Below are positions 35,701 through 47,800 of a stretch of 64,000 nucleotides of DNA, in pieces (within the stretch, counting starts at the first letter, position 1; each line of letters starts with the position of its first letter). The DNA comes from Ascidia mentula (Eukaryota; Chordata; Ascidiacea; Phlebobranchia; Ascidiidae), in assembly GCA_947561715.1 (NCBI GenBank), contig OX387205.1:12715001-12779000 (forward strand), written 5' to 3'. A program made the position numbers and the translations under genes. A model generated the notes under the pieces. That model was given only the letters and a program-made list of their open reading frames with translations, was not told where the DNA came from and searched no databases.

Positions 35701-38700
35701 CTGGCCATCTCCGGTCATTTAAACAGATAATCCACAGTTGACATACGTTTTGATTACGTAGATATGCGGTCACATTCACTTGGAATTTCCGATATGTTGC
35801 CACAATATCCCTTGTAAGTCCACATTAATGACGTGTGAGATGTTAATATTAACGACGACGGGGTCAACAAAATTTAAATCTTGTCCATTCTTTAAAGTTT
35901 ATGATCTCAATTCATATATTCAAATATTTCATGTATGGATGTACGTAATATGGCTACGAATGTGTTCAATTTCTCTGCTGTGTTCGCAAAGAAACTTTAA
36001 GTATCTGGTGTTAAATTCATCAACGAAGTCTGGTAGTTCGCCAATTTTTTGTTACTCACGAACGGCCACTCCTTTTTGGCAAGGTCACCGTGACTTTGAG
36101 TTATTTCTTTGTGTTTGTATGCGGTCCAAACAGCCGCTATAAGCACACTCGCATTTTCATCAATATGTTTAGATGTCTTGCCAGAACCTTCAAACAAGGC
36201 TTCTTTGTGAAACACGGTTTCGATTTTCACCTTATTAGCGGAGCGTTTGGGCAATCACGTTTTGTTCATTTTGTTTCGAAAAATTGATGAAACTGTAACT
36301 GTCCATTCCGAGACTTACAATAAGGAGTGCAGGCGAGGTTGCGTCAATAAAATGTGGAATTCCAGATAATCTTGTGCTTTACAACCAAACCAGCAGCAGC
36401 TTCTTTTGCGGGTTCACTTCAAAAGGTGTTTGAGCTGTACTGCGAATCTCCCGGCGCCCAAGTTCCATATCGTGTTGTGCATTTCGCTTAATGTGGCTTG
36501 GCTGTTGTCAGTTGCTTACGTTTTGCTCGTTGAGACTATCTGTCGGAGCTAGGTCGGCATGAGGAGCGTGTTTGGCGTCTTGTTCGCGGCCGGATTATTG
36601 CATGAAGAGTTGAGTGGTCTGCGATTCTTGGTCTCCACAAATCGCCTCGTCGCCACTTTAGCCACTAAGGCTTTGACGTCACACTTTGGCCAGCTATAAA
36701 CAATTCCAGGAGTTGTGGTTCTGAGAAATAGAGCGACCGGCATTCTCGTTTTAATGGTCCTCTCGACGCTGCACGCCTATATGCTCCGTTCTTTAGCAAT
36801 CGGGGATTTTGTGACCGATAAAGCACCGTTGCTAAGACCGGGTATTAGGTTTACGCGCCCACGCAGTCAATGCTGGGGACTTTTGATGCCTTAATCTCTT
36901 CCCAGTGCAATTCTCATGTACATACATTTTTCAGTAATTGATTTTATGCCACTTAATTTGAACGTCCGTTTAAACTTTACCGTTTCGGCCTAAACGTCCC
37001 ACTTTTACAAAGGGCAGCTATTCCAGCCTTGAAACTGTTAAGAATGTAGAATTTCTGAATTTAAAAAAGTGTATTTTCAGACTTTTCAGCGCATGGATAA
37101 CTATATTTTTCGGTTCAAATCGGATGGTATTCCATCCCCTATTTCTTGTTCATTTTCCCAGAAGTCCGTAACGCAAAATTGAATAAATTGATTTGTTTGG
37201 TAACTTAAAATTCTCCATGATAAAACAAAAAGGTCATGCCTTTATTGCCTTCTGATCAGCTTCGTTCCGCTGCTTAGGACATTGCATCCTTTCGCTGCCT
37301 TTGGGTTAATGCTGAATATATTCAACAAACATGCGGTCGGTCGCTTGGTTTCACAGAAACCTGGCAAAGATTTCTTGCGCGATTGTTAACCATGCCTGTT
37401 TGTTGGTGCTGTTCCATGGCATACCCCGACGATTGCCTTCGAGGTCCAATACCAGCGTCACGATACCGTGATTTCTCGCTAATGTCCGCTGTTTTCAGGG
37501 AAACCCGTGTACTAGGTTTGTTTGCACAAAATGGATTATCTCGTATGTGGTTGGAAATTTGTTTAATTGCCCAACGCACGACCTTCTCCACTGGCAAACG
37601 GCGGTTTGGACGTATCCAACGTGGATCGCGGATTTTCAGTTCGACGAACGTTGATTTTGGCCCCGCCAGTGCAAACAGCGTTGTTTGTTTAATATTTTTG
37701 TCCAGGACAGGCAAACTTTTCCTGGAAAGTCACTGCACCGCCACTTACTCTTCTCCTTTGACCTACAAGCACGATCTTGCCTCTTCAAACCAATATTTGT
37801 GAATTCCGGGAGTGTCTAGATTACATCACACTCGCCAACGGCACTGATTTCTTCCCACAGTTGGCGCATTATTAATGAGCAGCAATTAGCCGCACAACGC
37901 ACAAAAGCCCGACTGTAGTTTTCTTAGCCTTAGGTCCATTCTAGTGTTTCTCACAATTTTTGCCGGGGTCTTACAGTGTGGTGTCTTGTGCGTACGCCTT
38001 AGCGCCAGGCCTCCGTCTTCGGCGCTGTTTTCAGCGACACGCAATTAGTGCAAGTAGCACTTGACTGCAACTACGTCACCCAGGTTTTGATGACGGCGTA
38101 ATGGCCGCTTGTCGCAAAGAAAACCGAGCGATTGTCGCTGCCACCTGGCAATTTTGGCAATTTCAAGCCAAGCGCATCAAAAGACTCAAACGATGCCGCG
38201 ATCTTGTCGTATTATCGGTGTTTACTTGCTCAAATTTGCCATCGGGTTTCGAATTTGGTCTCGAAATGACGAAATGCGTCCCGGCCCAACCCTGATTGTA
38301 GCGATCTATGAACAAGATTGCGCCTGCTGTCACTATCAACTATTGTTCAACGGACAGGGAGTCCCATTTCGTGGGACTCTTATCCGCGATCCGATCTCCG
38401 TAAGTTCTACACGCCCCGGTAACAAATCACGACGAGACCTCCTTCCAAATAGTCCATTCAAATGTGAGGTAATTTCCAAATTTGTTTTGCTTCGCGGCGA
38501 ACCGAGGTCACTTCAGTTTTGTTTGGAGCTGAAAGAATTGCAGATCTCCGTTTTTTGGGTGTGCGATGTAAACAAATTCGCAGTCATCTTCGTGTTGTAT
38601 CCCACGTACGCGTTTGCCGACCCTCTATGTGCTTTACCGCGATGAAATCAATCTAGCACTGAATTCTATCCCGATATACCTTTCAAAACAAATTGAACAT

Positions 38701-41700
38701 CTGATCTTTTGAGCTGGTCAATACGAGTATATTGTTTGCTGTTTGTTTGTGATTATAGCGATTCATAGAATCCATTAGCGACCGCAGTTGTTGAGATGCA
38801 ATCGCTACCGCCACATCGTTTGTTTGTGTCGTTTTCGAGAAATCTGCTCTTCATTAAATCGTGTTTGGTGGCGTGAAATTCGTGGGAGAAAATCCCATTC
38901 GTTCTTCCTATCCTGATTATGATTTCTATTTAGAACGTGAGATGTAGGTGAAAACCTCTAGGAAGTTCCGGAAGTGTTTGAAATTTTGCAGCGAAATAAT
39001 AAAACCGTATTTTTCATCTTTACAGTTTGGTATGAAAATTATATTCATTGTAATTGTTAAACATCAGCTTCGCAATGATGGTCTAATGCTTACGATGTCA
39101 TTTAAAATTGGATAAATTTCACAATTTAAATTCCAAACCAGAGTTGTATATAATATAAGAAGGTATTGATTAGAACGATACGAGCACTTGTACGTTCTGC
39201 TGATGTTTGTGTGGCCCAAACCACACTGAAGGATAATTGCATTTGCATTCTAGTCTTTATCTTGCGGTATCGAGAGAAGGAAAGATTCTCGTAAACTATA
39301 CGAACAACCGCATTATAATATCCATGCCAGTCCCACGGTAAGAAACGCGATTCTTATTTCAATTACGCCCTTCAGTCTAAACGAGGGCGTGGTTGTGTTT
39401 ACGGCCAATTCATCAAGTCATGGAAAACAATATAGGCGCCATAAATCGATCTGTCATGAGGTTTCTCCTTAAGAAAGAGGGACTTCTGCATCACCACAAA
39501 CAAGTGGGCGGGCCTTGCGTGCGCTATTTTTTCGTCCAAATGGTCACTCAGATTAGCCTGGCGCCACATATCTTTTACAACGTGTGTCTTGTGTACAGCA
39601 AAGCGGTCAGTCAACGTTAATTGGGCAAATACCCAAGCTGCGGTTTCTTAACCTTCGATCTCCGGCTTCCTTTCGCCCTCGCTTGTTGCTACGCAATTTG
39701 CGCGCCACGTGACTCGTCCCGTCCAATCGCATTGGATCGCGTAGGACGTACCACGTGGCGTGTAATTGTTTCGGGTTTAACTGCTCGGCAGCACGCGATG
39801 CTTTTGACCCAGGCAAAGCCACTTCAATGGCTTTGATGGGGTAATAACAGTCTGGCGTCGTAAGATGGTTGAATTTGCTGCTGCTGATCCGCGGAAATCG
39901 ACATGGAGGGCTCTGAGCGGACAACTTTTGACAAAGGATCCGTTATAAAGCAGCACTGGTGCGTCAGAGATTGGGAGTGTGGGGTTATCTAAGTGCCGTG
40001 CTCTTAGAAACGATATTTTTTAACCTTGAAAGAACGTAATCGCCACTTACACAAATTTTACCCACAATTTGTCACAAAAATGCGCTTACGTAATGCAACT
40101 TACAAGCTTACAGAGTCACGTGAACATCCAAAGCGAAATACTAAAACTTTTGGGCAGAATTTTATTTTCACTGCTGTCTTTTACCGCCCCATCAAGGAGT
40201 TCTTGCTGTACGGGTAAAATACTACAATAATTTTTGAAAACGGATGAAATGTTTCGCAATAGTTTTGTATTTGCCTATGGTTTGTTCTTGAAACACAAAC
40301 TTTCCACAGGAAACCCATGATAATTGGCATTTACAAAAACTAGAACCACCTTTAACATAAATATATAGAATTTACAATATCAGATTTGACAGTTTATCGC
40401 AATCAGCGGCCTCAGCCAAACCGCCGAGCACCACTTGAAATTTTCAACAACTTAAGTTGCAATCTGACGTTAAAAACTCACGTTTATTGCAAGTCATTGT
40501 CCGTTGGTTTACAGTCAACAGGACTGCAGTGTTTGACGCCAAGATTATACGAACACTGATTCCAGGTTCAGTTTTAAGTAGATTTGCTGGCAGCTTAGCT
40601 TCTGGGTTTATCGTTATGGAATTCTTCATTTTCAATCTCTCACGAAATCTATGGGCTTGTTTGTGATATTTATGTTTTTTTCTGCATTGTTATTTTCACT
40701 GTTTCGACCATTTGTAGTTAATGTTGCCTATTTTCCATATAAGAACCATTATTTATTACAGTCATGCTGTATACAGAGATGTTTAGTGCAATTAGGATAA
40801 TTTCAGTGGTTCCTTTGACCTTAATTTTACATGTGGAAAGATTGTATGTTGGTTTAGAAAGCTTTAAGTTAGATTCCTGCAATTGAGCGTGTGCTTGTTA
40901 CTACACAACTTCTCTCTGTACAAGGTCACGTTGATTTCCACGAACCCGACGTTTTGTTTTCTTACTTGGAATGACTACATCTCTCACCACACGGTGTCGG
41001 TGTTACGGACGCGATCACGTTTTTTTCTTGGAATCCTACGGTTTGCATTGTTTCGTTTGCTTTCCTGTATTCTATTCTTCAATTTACCTCTTTTATCCTG
41101 ATGCTGCGGTTTGCAACCACCAGCATGCGCAAGAATCACATCCCACACAAACCGCCGTATCATCGCAATGCGTAGGACATCTGCAGAGTTACCGCAACAT
41201 TTATTCTCCGAAACCTTAATGTTTCCACAATGAACACACCTTGGGAAATGCTGCCTCGTGACGTAAATTATGGGCATGATTCAGTCTGTGCATACACTCC
41301 CAAGCAAACACAAGCTGTGGGAGCAACGCGGGTTTGTCTGCTGTTGTTGTTTTCAACAAAAACAAGTATGTGATGTTCTGGTTAAACATTACGATTGGCG
41401 GTATATCGAAAAACATGTTTGCCCGGCTGTGGCGCCAGACTTCGTGTTTACTCACCTTAAACGGAAATGCTAACAACTTACGACCACGTTAACCACACGA
41501 TGTCTTGTAAACATTGCTTTTCCGCGCGTTTATTTGGTGTTTGTTGCTTGGCGTGCGTTTACGACGTTGTTTGTGGCAGCTGCGAAACCCAGGTCTTATT
41601 ATTCACGCATCTGTTTATTCGGAGGTTGTTATAATGATGGCCGTTATTGCGATTTATTTCTAAAGTTATCATGAGAAAAGTTCCTGCACGTTCAATTGAG

Positions 41701-44700
41701 ACTTTTTGCGCTAACAAATATTGCGTTATGAAAAGATCGGCTGCACAAAATTCATACATTAGGTTCAAAATATAATCAGGGTCGTTGGCACTGTCAAACA
41801 CAGTACCCGACACGTTGAATCAGTAAGTGTGAAATATAGTTGTTTGTCATGTAAAATCCATCACACTGAGTTGAAGCGAGATGACCCTATGAAGCCAGGA
41901 TCATATGATAAGCATCAGTAAGTTACATGCAATCGTCATCAAACAACCGTTTCGCGTGCCGACTGGCGAGTTACGTTTGTCGAGTGGGCACCGCGGCGAA
42001 AACTCGCATGCGAAGTGGGCATTAGAGTAACGTCAGTCAACACGCCGATGCCCACTTGTCACGAAGACCCACCGCGGTTGCGTGTCTACTATCTTACCCA
42101 ATCGTCCCACCGCACAACAAATTAAGCTATTTTCGTGCCTCGGTGGGCAAATTTTTTTCTCGTCAAAATTTTTCTGGTTGCTTCGGGGAAAGGATTCTTC
42201 TTTCCCAAGCCGACTAACGATGATTGGCAGGGCGTGTAGCTGCACCTGCGCCCATATTTGTAGACTGCTTATTTCGTGCCAAATTTATGAACGGCGCGGA
42301 GACGAGCATTCCAGAGTGTGGCTTCTGACAAAGACGCTGTTTATTTAACATTGTGGTGTTACGCAGATAAATACCGCTAAATGTTTGTATCTACATGCAA
42401 CCGCAGATGCCAAAATTAAAAACGAATAATTTTGTGTAACATTAAATAAACACATCGTTGCCTTGTTTAAAAGCTTCATATGTTCTTGCATTTAACGAAA
42501 TTACGTCGGAAACAAACTAGAAGCAACACACCAGAATCCCTATTCTTTGGCGACAACAGCGGTTAATTGTAAATAAACATTCGTTCGCTGGGGGGCGCAG
42601 CGTACCCTCAAGCAGTATAAACCTCTCTGAGGCGAAATAAATTGTGCTACAGATTATGTTTGTAACTGTAATACAGAGTTGCATACTGATTTCTGCATAG
42701 ATCCTTTTAGACGCATTTTCTTGACGCATTTTAACACATGCTTCTTGGCGCGCCTTAATCAGCTACATGACCGCAAACAGGCTGGAACCCTTTCAAGTGC
42801 AATTTCTCGGGAACTTGCAACCACTTTAGTTAAGCTTACAAGACTGATTAGGCAGTCGTGACGTCAAAAGCCCGAGCAACGAACAGTTTATCAAATTTGG
42901 ATCGTTGTTCCTGTCACCACAACACCGACACCAGTCTAGTTTGTCTAGCATGGTTGCAGACTCAAGTGCAGTGACGTTACCATACCAAACAACTTAAACG
43001 TCTGTGGCCACGTACGTCTTCAGATGTACAACGACAGCCAAATTAATCACATCCTGTGACGCAAGCGTGGGGTTTTCAGTGTCACAGGGTGCACAAGGTC
43101 AACGCTAAAAGGCGCCTTTTTGCAGCCTGTCAGTTTCTCTGGCCCACTTGCAAGATTTTCTGTGATGGGTGAGTTAACCTTTCACGGAGTTCCTCCACCA
43201 ATGTCACTATTTAACAACCTCAGGAGCAAGGTTTTGTCAATGACTTTAAACATTAAAAAATTGGGATCTTTAGCCATCGACTGCGGATGCTGACCTGGCG
43301 ATTACTGTACCTTCCGTAATGGCAATTTGCCCACAAACTCAAGGTTTTGTAAATCCGATTGTATCGATTGTCTATGCATCAATTCGAAATGATTTTTTCA
43401 GTGGCTATGAGGGTAATACGGTTTGAATTAAAATTGAACGCCCTTTCCGCATATCTGATGATCAATTTGACGTGGCTCATCACGGGAAAATGTAAAAATC
43501 TGGAATAAATCCCATCACGAAATGCATTGGAAAAAAACACGAGATGGACTCTTGGACTTTTGGATGAAAACCAAAAGATTTTGCAGTGATAGCAACCGGG
43601 CACTGGGAGATAAGAAATCTTCCGGATTAGTGTAAATGTCAGAGTTCGAAATCCAAAGACAGGTCCAATAACTTCGTGTAGGTTAGTGTGCTTCAAATTG
43701 CACGCAAAGGTATGAAGAAATGTTCATACCTATTGGCATCATTATGCGAAAGAAATGTAACTAGCGTGTATGTTGCATTTGAACCTGTTCGCAAATTCGC
43801 ATTCGTGTTTAACACAGACATTTGATTGGCGAACACATGTTTGCTTGTAAGAGACGCCGTTTTCCTGAAACTGCAACGAAATGTCAAACAAGCTTGCGTG
43901 TCAGTATTTCACCAATGTGTACAATATGTGTTCTCACTTTACAAAATCATGTTGACCAACATTCTGACCTTAATATACAACGAAGAAATCCGGACAGGTT
44001 ACCCGGTTGTACTGCATAACTCAAACATGTGCAAAGGGTTTGCAGCATACCATATGTATGCGTATCAAGCCGCATTGCTTGGTGGTGCAGACGCTCATGA
44101 GGGCCACCCTCGGGACAAGGTCGCATAACTTACGCGTCATAAAGGCCTTATCCGTGTCGATCGTCGATAAAGACGACGATAATCGACCATGGAATCGAAA
44201 CAGCCTGTGAAACGCGACCGCCTTGCGGTGGGCGTGAACTCAGACTCCGAGCCATCATCTTTATTTACATCGTAAACCGCCTTCAATGCTCCAGTGTCTT
44301 ACTCGCGTGAGAATCGGCCGCGCGTATCGACAGCATTGCGTGCCGTGCCACAAAAAACACATTCTACTACACGGCAATGTCGTGCAAAGTGTTTAAATTC
44401 CCTAGGAGAAATCGCTTATGTAATCTCCGTGAGTGTTTAAAGGTGCCACAGCGCTGTTTCCCTGCACGCATTTCTTGGAACTCCGATTGATATATGTGCC
44501 GTTTGCGATTGTGGAATTCGGTCAAGCACACGTTCTTCTCCGTAATTAAATAGCTGTTTATGGCACAAGCTATAGTGCGTTTTGCGCGTAATACAAGTTG
44601 CCGGAAATTTGAACATCACATCTACAACGAAAACTTATTTAACTAACCATTCTGAACCGACTTCTATTTTTCCACTTGTTTGATCCCCATCATCCGCCAA

Positions 44701-44826
44701 AGACGGCTGCGTTTCTTCTTCAATCTCTTCCTCAATGCTGGATGTTTCTTCCTTCTCGTCTATGGTTCCAGGTGCCACCGCATGAGTGACGATTACTTCT
44801 TGGGAGTTTTTTGTTTGCTGACTCAT
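26780..44826 (-). CDS. PDE9A: PDE9-like high-affinity cGMP phosphodiesterase (7 coding exons, 430 aa)
   Basis: Exons are 44826-44648, 31338-31078, 30377-30239, 30129-29952, 29629-29437, 29061-28884 and 26944-26780; all junctions keep phase. The class I PDE catalytic domain fills about residues 110-415. Metal-site residues are visible: HNFKH at 183-187, HDVDHPGLNN at 223-232 and CAD with Asp 332. The order YHDLG, YHNFKHCFCVTQ and IIIKCADVSNEVRPE is closest to PDE9A among human PDEs, which hydrolyses cGMP and has no GAF or other known N-terminal regulatory domain. The N-terminal 59 residues, from the distant exon, are acidic and unrelated to a known domain. That exon is less certain (confidence about 0.55): it rests on a GTTAGT donor, an exact 2+1 phase match making a Cys codon, and a good 5' acceptor at 44876. 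The other six exons are near certain. Confidence 0.88.
32425..32479. repeat. Three tandem copies of a 20-bp unit
   Basis: The core ttctgttgtcagt recurs at an exact 20-bp period (cores ending at 32438, 32458 and 32478), separated by variants of acCAATnt. The unit includes a CAAT element. Confidence 0.8.
35122..35166. repeat. 16-bp tandem repeat, 2.8 copies
   Basis: Units attatgtttgtccact at 35122-35137 and 35138-35153, plus 13 bases of a third, without mismatch. Confidence 0.85.
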
Positions 44827-44875
44827 GGTGACTAAGCAGAGCAGAGGGCGTTTATGTGAATGTTTAAAACTAAAC

Positions 44876-47800
44876 CTGTGGAAATATAAAAGAACATTAT
44901 TTGTATCACCAATACATGAGATTATTACCATTTCTTGAAAGTACAATAATAATTTTTTTATATGGAAAATTGTTTTTGTACACTTAAGATATTGCAGAGC
45001 GATGCGTCTCAAGGTGTGCGGTTCGCCATCACGTGTTTTGTGTGTATATTAAAGTTTGAAAAACTGTTCCATCGCATTGATATTATCCTGACAAAGATGA
45101 AGATAAGTTTGTTTTTTGGCGACTGCAGGTGCGTTTCCGTTTCAAATTTCTTACGGTGGCGGTACGGAGAAGTTTGGTTAACAACGATGGAAAGGATATA
45201 TAAAAATTTAAGTTATTTATAGGACGTGGCATTTGCTTGTGTATTGAACTAATGTCAAACGGGTGTTGTACATTGCAAATAGGTCTTTTGATCAGTGCCC
45301 TCTCAACCATATCTCGCCTCAATCGCATGTAAATTGTTCTGCAAAATAGGGTTGTGGCACTTCAATGTCCCTAAACCGTCTGAACCGCCGCATTAATGAA
45401 GTTCAGCCCTCGATAGCGATCACCCCTCGAAACGTATTGGAAATAGATCACTTGATGTTATCCGTTGCAGTTCCACACGCGAGACGGGAGCCCGTGGCAC
45501 GTGCAGTTGTTATGATGCGACTGCTGTCACGCGAAAGATGTGCTGTAATCCGGATATTCTTGGCCGGGTATCCGTGGACGGCTGCACGCACGCGATAGCG
45601 CATTCTGGGTCGAGTTTTGTTGTCATAACAACTGGGCTTGCACGGAAACGCAGGGTTAAAAATTAGAACGGATGTAACTTTTCAAGGGTACATGACTTTG
45701 CTGGTGAACAATTACGATGCACAGTTTTTGTATTGGCGATCCTGTTAATTGCGCTAACGATTGCTGTTCATTTGATGATGGAAGTTTGATGTCACAGTTT
45801 GGTGTTATTTCTACAATTAAAATTTATCCTCTGTTTACAATACGCTGTTACTGATCAAACAATTAAACACACAACGGTATTTAAAAAAAAATATTTTTCG
45901 GCTTTTTAATTTTGCATTACACCGAGACATTTACCCAATCCTACTGTCCAATACAACACTATTCTGGGCACAATATTTGCATTTAAATCGTGCCCTGCGG
46001 TCGCCGTTCTTGTTTTTCAATAAAAGCACGTGATAGCCTCGTGGCGACAAGCTCGCTTTATCTGCTCGGAGAAAATGCCCGTTTCAAGTTTAGTTCTCCT
46101 GGGAATACCGTGGTTGCAACATTGCTACCGGTGTAGTGGGTTAAGCTGATTTTTTACTTTATCGCTTTGTGTTTTATTTGTGTAGCTTCGTGACGGAGGT
46201 ATTTGCAGCAACAAATCATTAACTCATTTCTTACAATATCTGTGAGTTTGAAATAAATCAGTACAATAATGGATATTTCAGTCTGAAATAAGCAGTCAAT
46301 TCCAACTGGATGCAACTGTCTGTGTATCATGCACATAGGTTACCAGGACAAAACTAGAACACTGCACGCTTAAAAAAGCCAATTGTTTTTCGACAACTGC
46401 AGCCTACCCTAAAACATCACTTACAACAAACCGTCACAGTATTGTACAATCACAAGGTCGCAAAAGACACGAAGCACCACCAAGAAATAACCTTTCGCAA
46501 AAAGTCATTCTATGAATAACCTGCGAAATTTCCCATGAGGCATGTGTTGATTTTTCACAGAACATTTTTGCTAGGTTTGTGGCGAAGCATGACATCGTCA
46601 TGAATGAAGCGAGAAATAACATTGTTTTACTAAAAACAAAACAAGTGGTTGCCACACGTCACCCGCCAGAAGCTGATTGGTCACAGTTATATTTGGAGCG
46701 TTAAAAGTTTTGTAAAGCGTGACGGATGTCAATCTTAATCTCGAGTAGTCGCTACAGTTTAAATCAAGCTCGATGGGTCTTATCCACACCGGCGTAAATA
46801 GCAGGCCTCAATTCCGTGTTCCCAATTGGTATGAAGAGACCTGATCGTTTTTAGAGAATGTTACCTATAGAGTTTCTTAAAACCAACGGACTTATCAAAT
46901 CTATGTTTCACAACAATACAAAACACAGCCTTTCTGAGCGTTTTCTCATTGAAATCCTAACAACTGCTGCATGTAAATATTCTTAATAGTACTTAGTAGT
47001 ACCTGCCTATCTCCTGCTGTGACAAGCATATTCCCTATGTCGACATGTGCTGGAGCACAAACTTCGCCTAATTCTAAGAACTTGAACGTTACATCGAGTT
47101 TCGCCGTCAAAGCTATTGGAAGCCTTGTTTGTTTGCAGTCGTCCTATAAATCGAGACCAACTCTGTTTCTCGTCTTTCCACGGCAGCGGGAGGCTGTTAC
47201 ATTTCACAAATACAGGAAATCGCGCCTTGCAGGTCGCGCTGCCATTTAAAGGCGGCCTTTACTGGTTATTTACAATGATGAATCTCCACGATACCGTGGC
47301 TCTATTTTTAAATCGTATCGCAATTCGTTGTCTTTCTGTAATCCATTTGTCAATCTTGGAAACTTGTTTTCTGAGATCACATTGAACAGATTGTTTCAAT
47401 TTCGATATCGAGACAGGAGGACCTTTTTATGTAAAAAGCATAACCGACCGTTAAGAATAGCAATCGTTCACTCTGCCAAATACCTTACTTAAGATTCACA
47501 GCAAGGGTCTACAACCACAACTAACAAACAAATAAAAGACGGCACTATTGGTTGAGCTTGCTTGGCCGTAGTGTTTCCACCTTGTTTGCTCCGTAAGGTT
47601 GCACCTAGTTTGGTGCCCAACGGATGACGGTGACTGTATAGTCACCACAAAGTGGAAGTCTTTGCTTGGCCGTTTGGTCAGCAAAGTCGTCTGATAGTCA
47701 CACCAGCTGCACTGATGAGACCTTTTAGGTCGAAACAGTGGCCATCTGTCTGCAGCTTATACACAAATAAAAATCGTTCACCTTCCTAACAGAACCGTAT

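Larger units (their letters stand above)
31339..44647 (-). other. 13.3-kb first coding intron of the PDE9-like gene, if the 5' exon is right
   Basis: No exon with recognisable family content is seen on either strand. The longest frames (38109-38645 plus, 178 codons; 37322-37802, open on both strands) have no motif or partner exon. Two short tandem repeats (32425-32479 and 35122-35166) lie here. The other introns of the gene run from 107 bp to about 1.9 kb, so this one is exceptional and a natural place for enhancers. Confidence 0.45.

Noticed and set aside
37322-37802. Overlapping open frames of 130 and 139 codons on opposite strands
   Set aside because: Neither shows a domain, signal peptide or splice partner. 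Both strands being open over the same bases points to base composition rather than coding.
38109-38645. 178-codon open frame on the plus strand
   Set aside because: No recognisable motif, no convincing splice sites or partner exons, and a composition (many Cys, Arg, Ser) typical of chance frames. Not listed as a gene.
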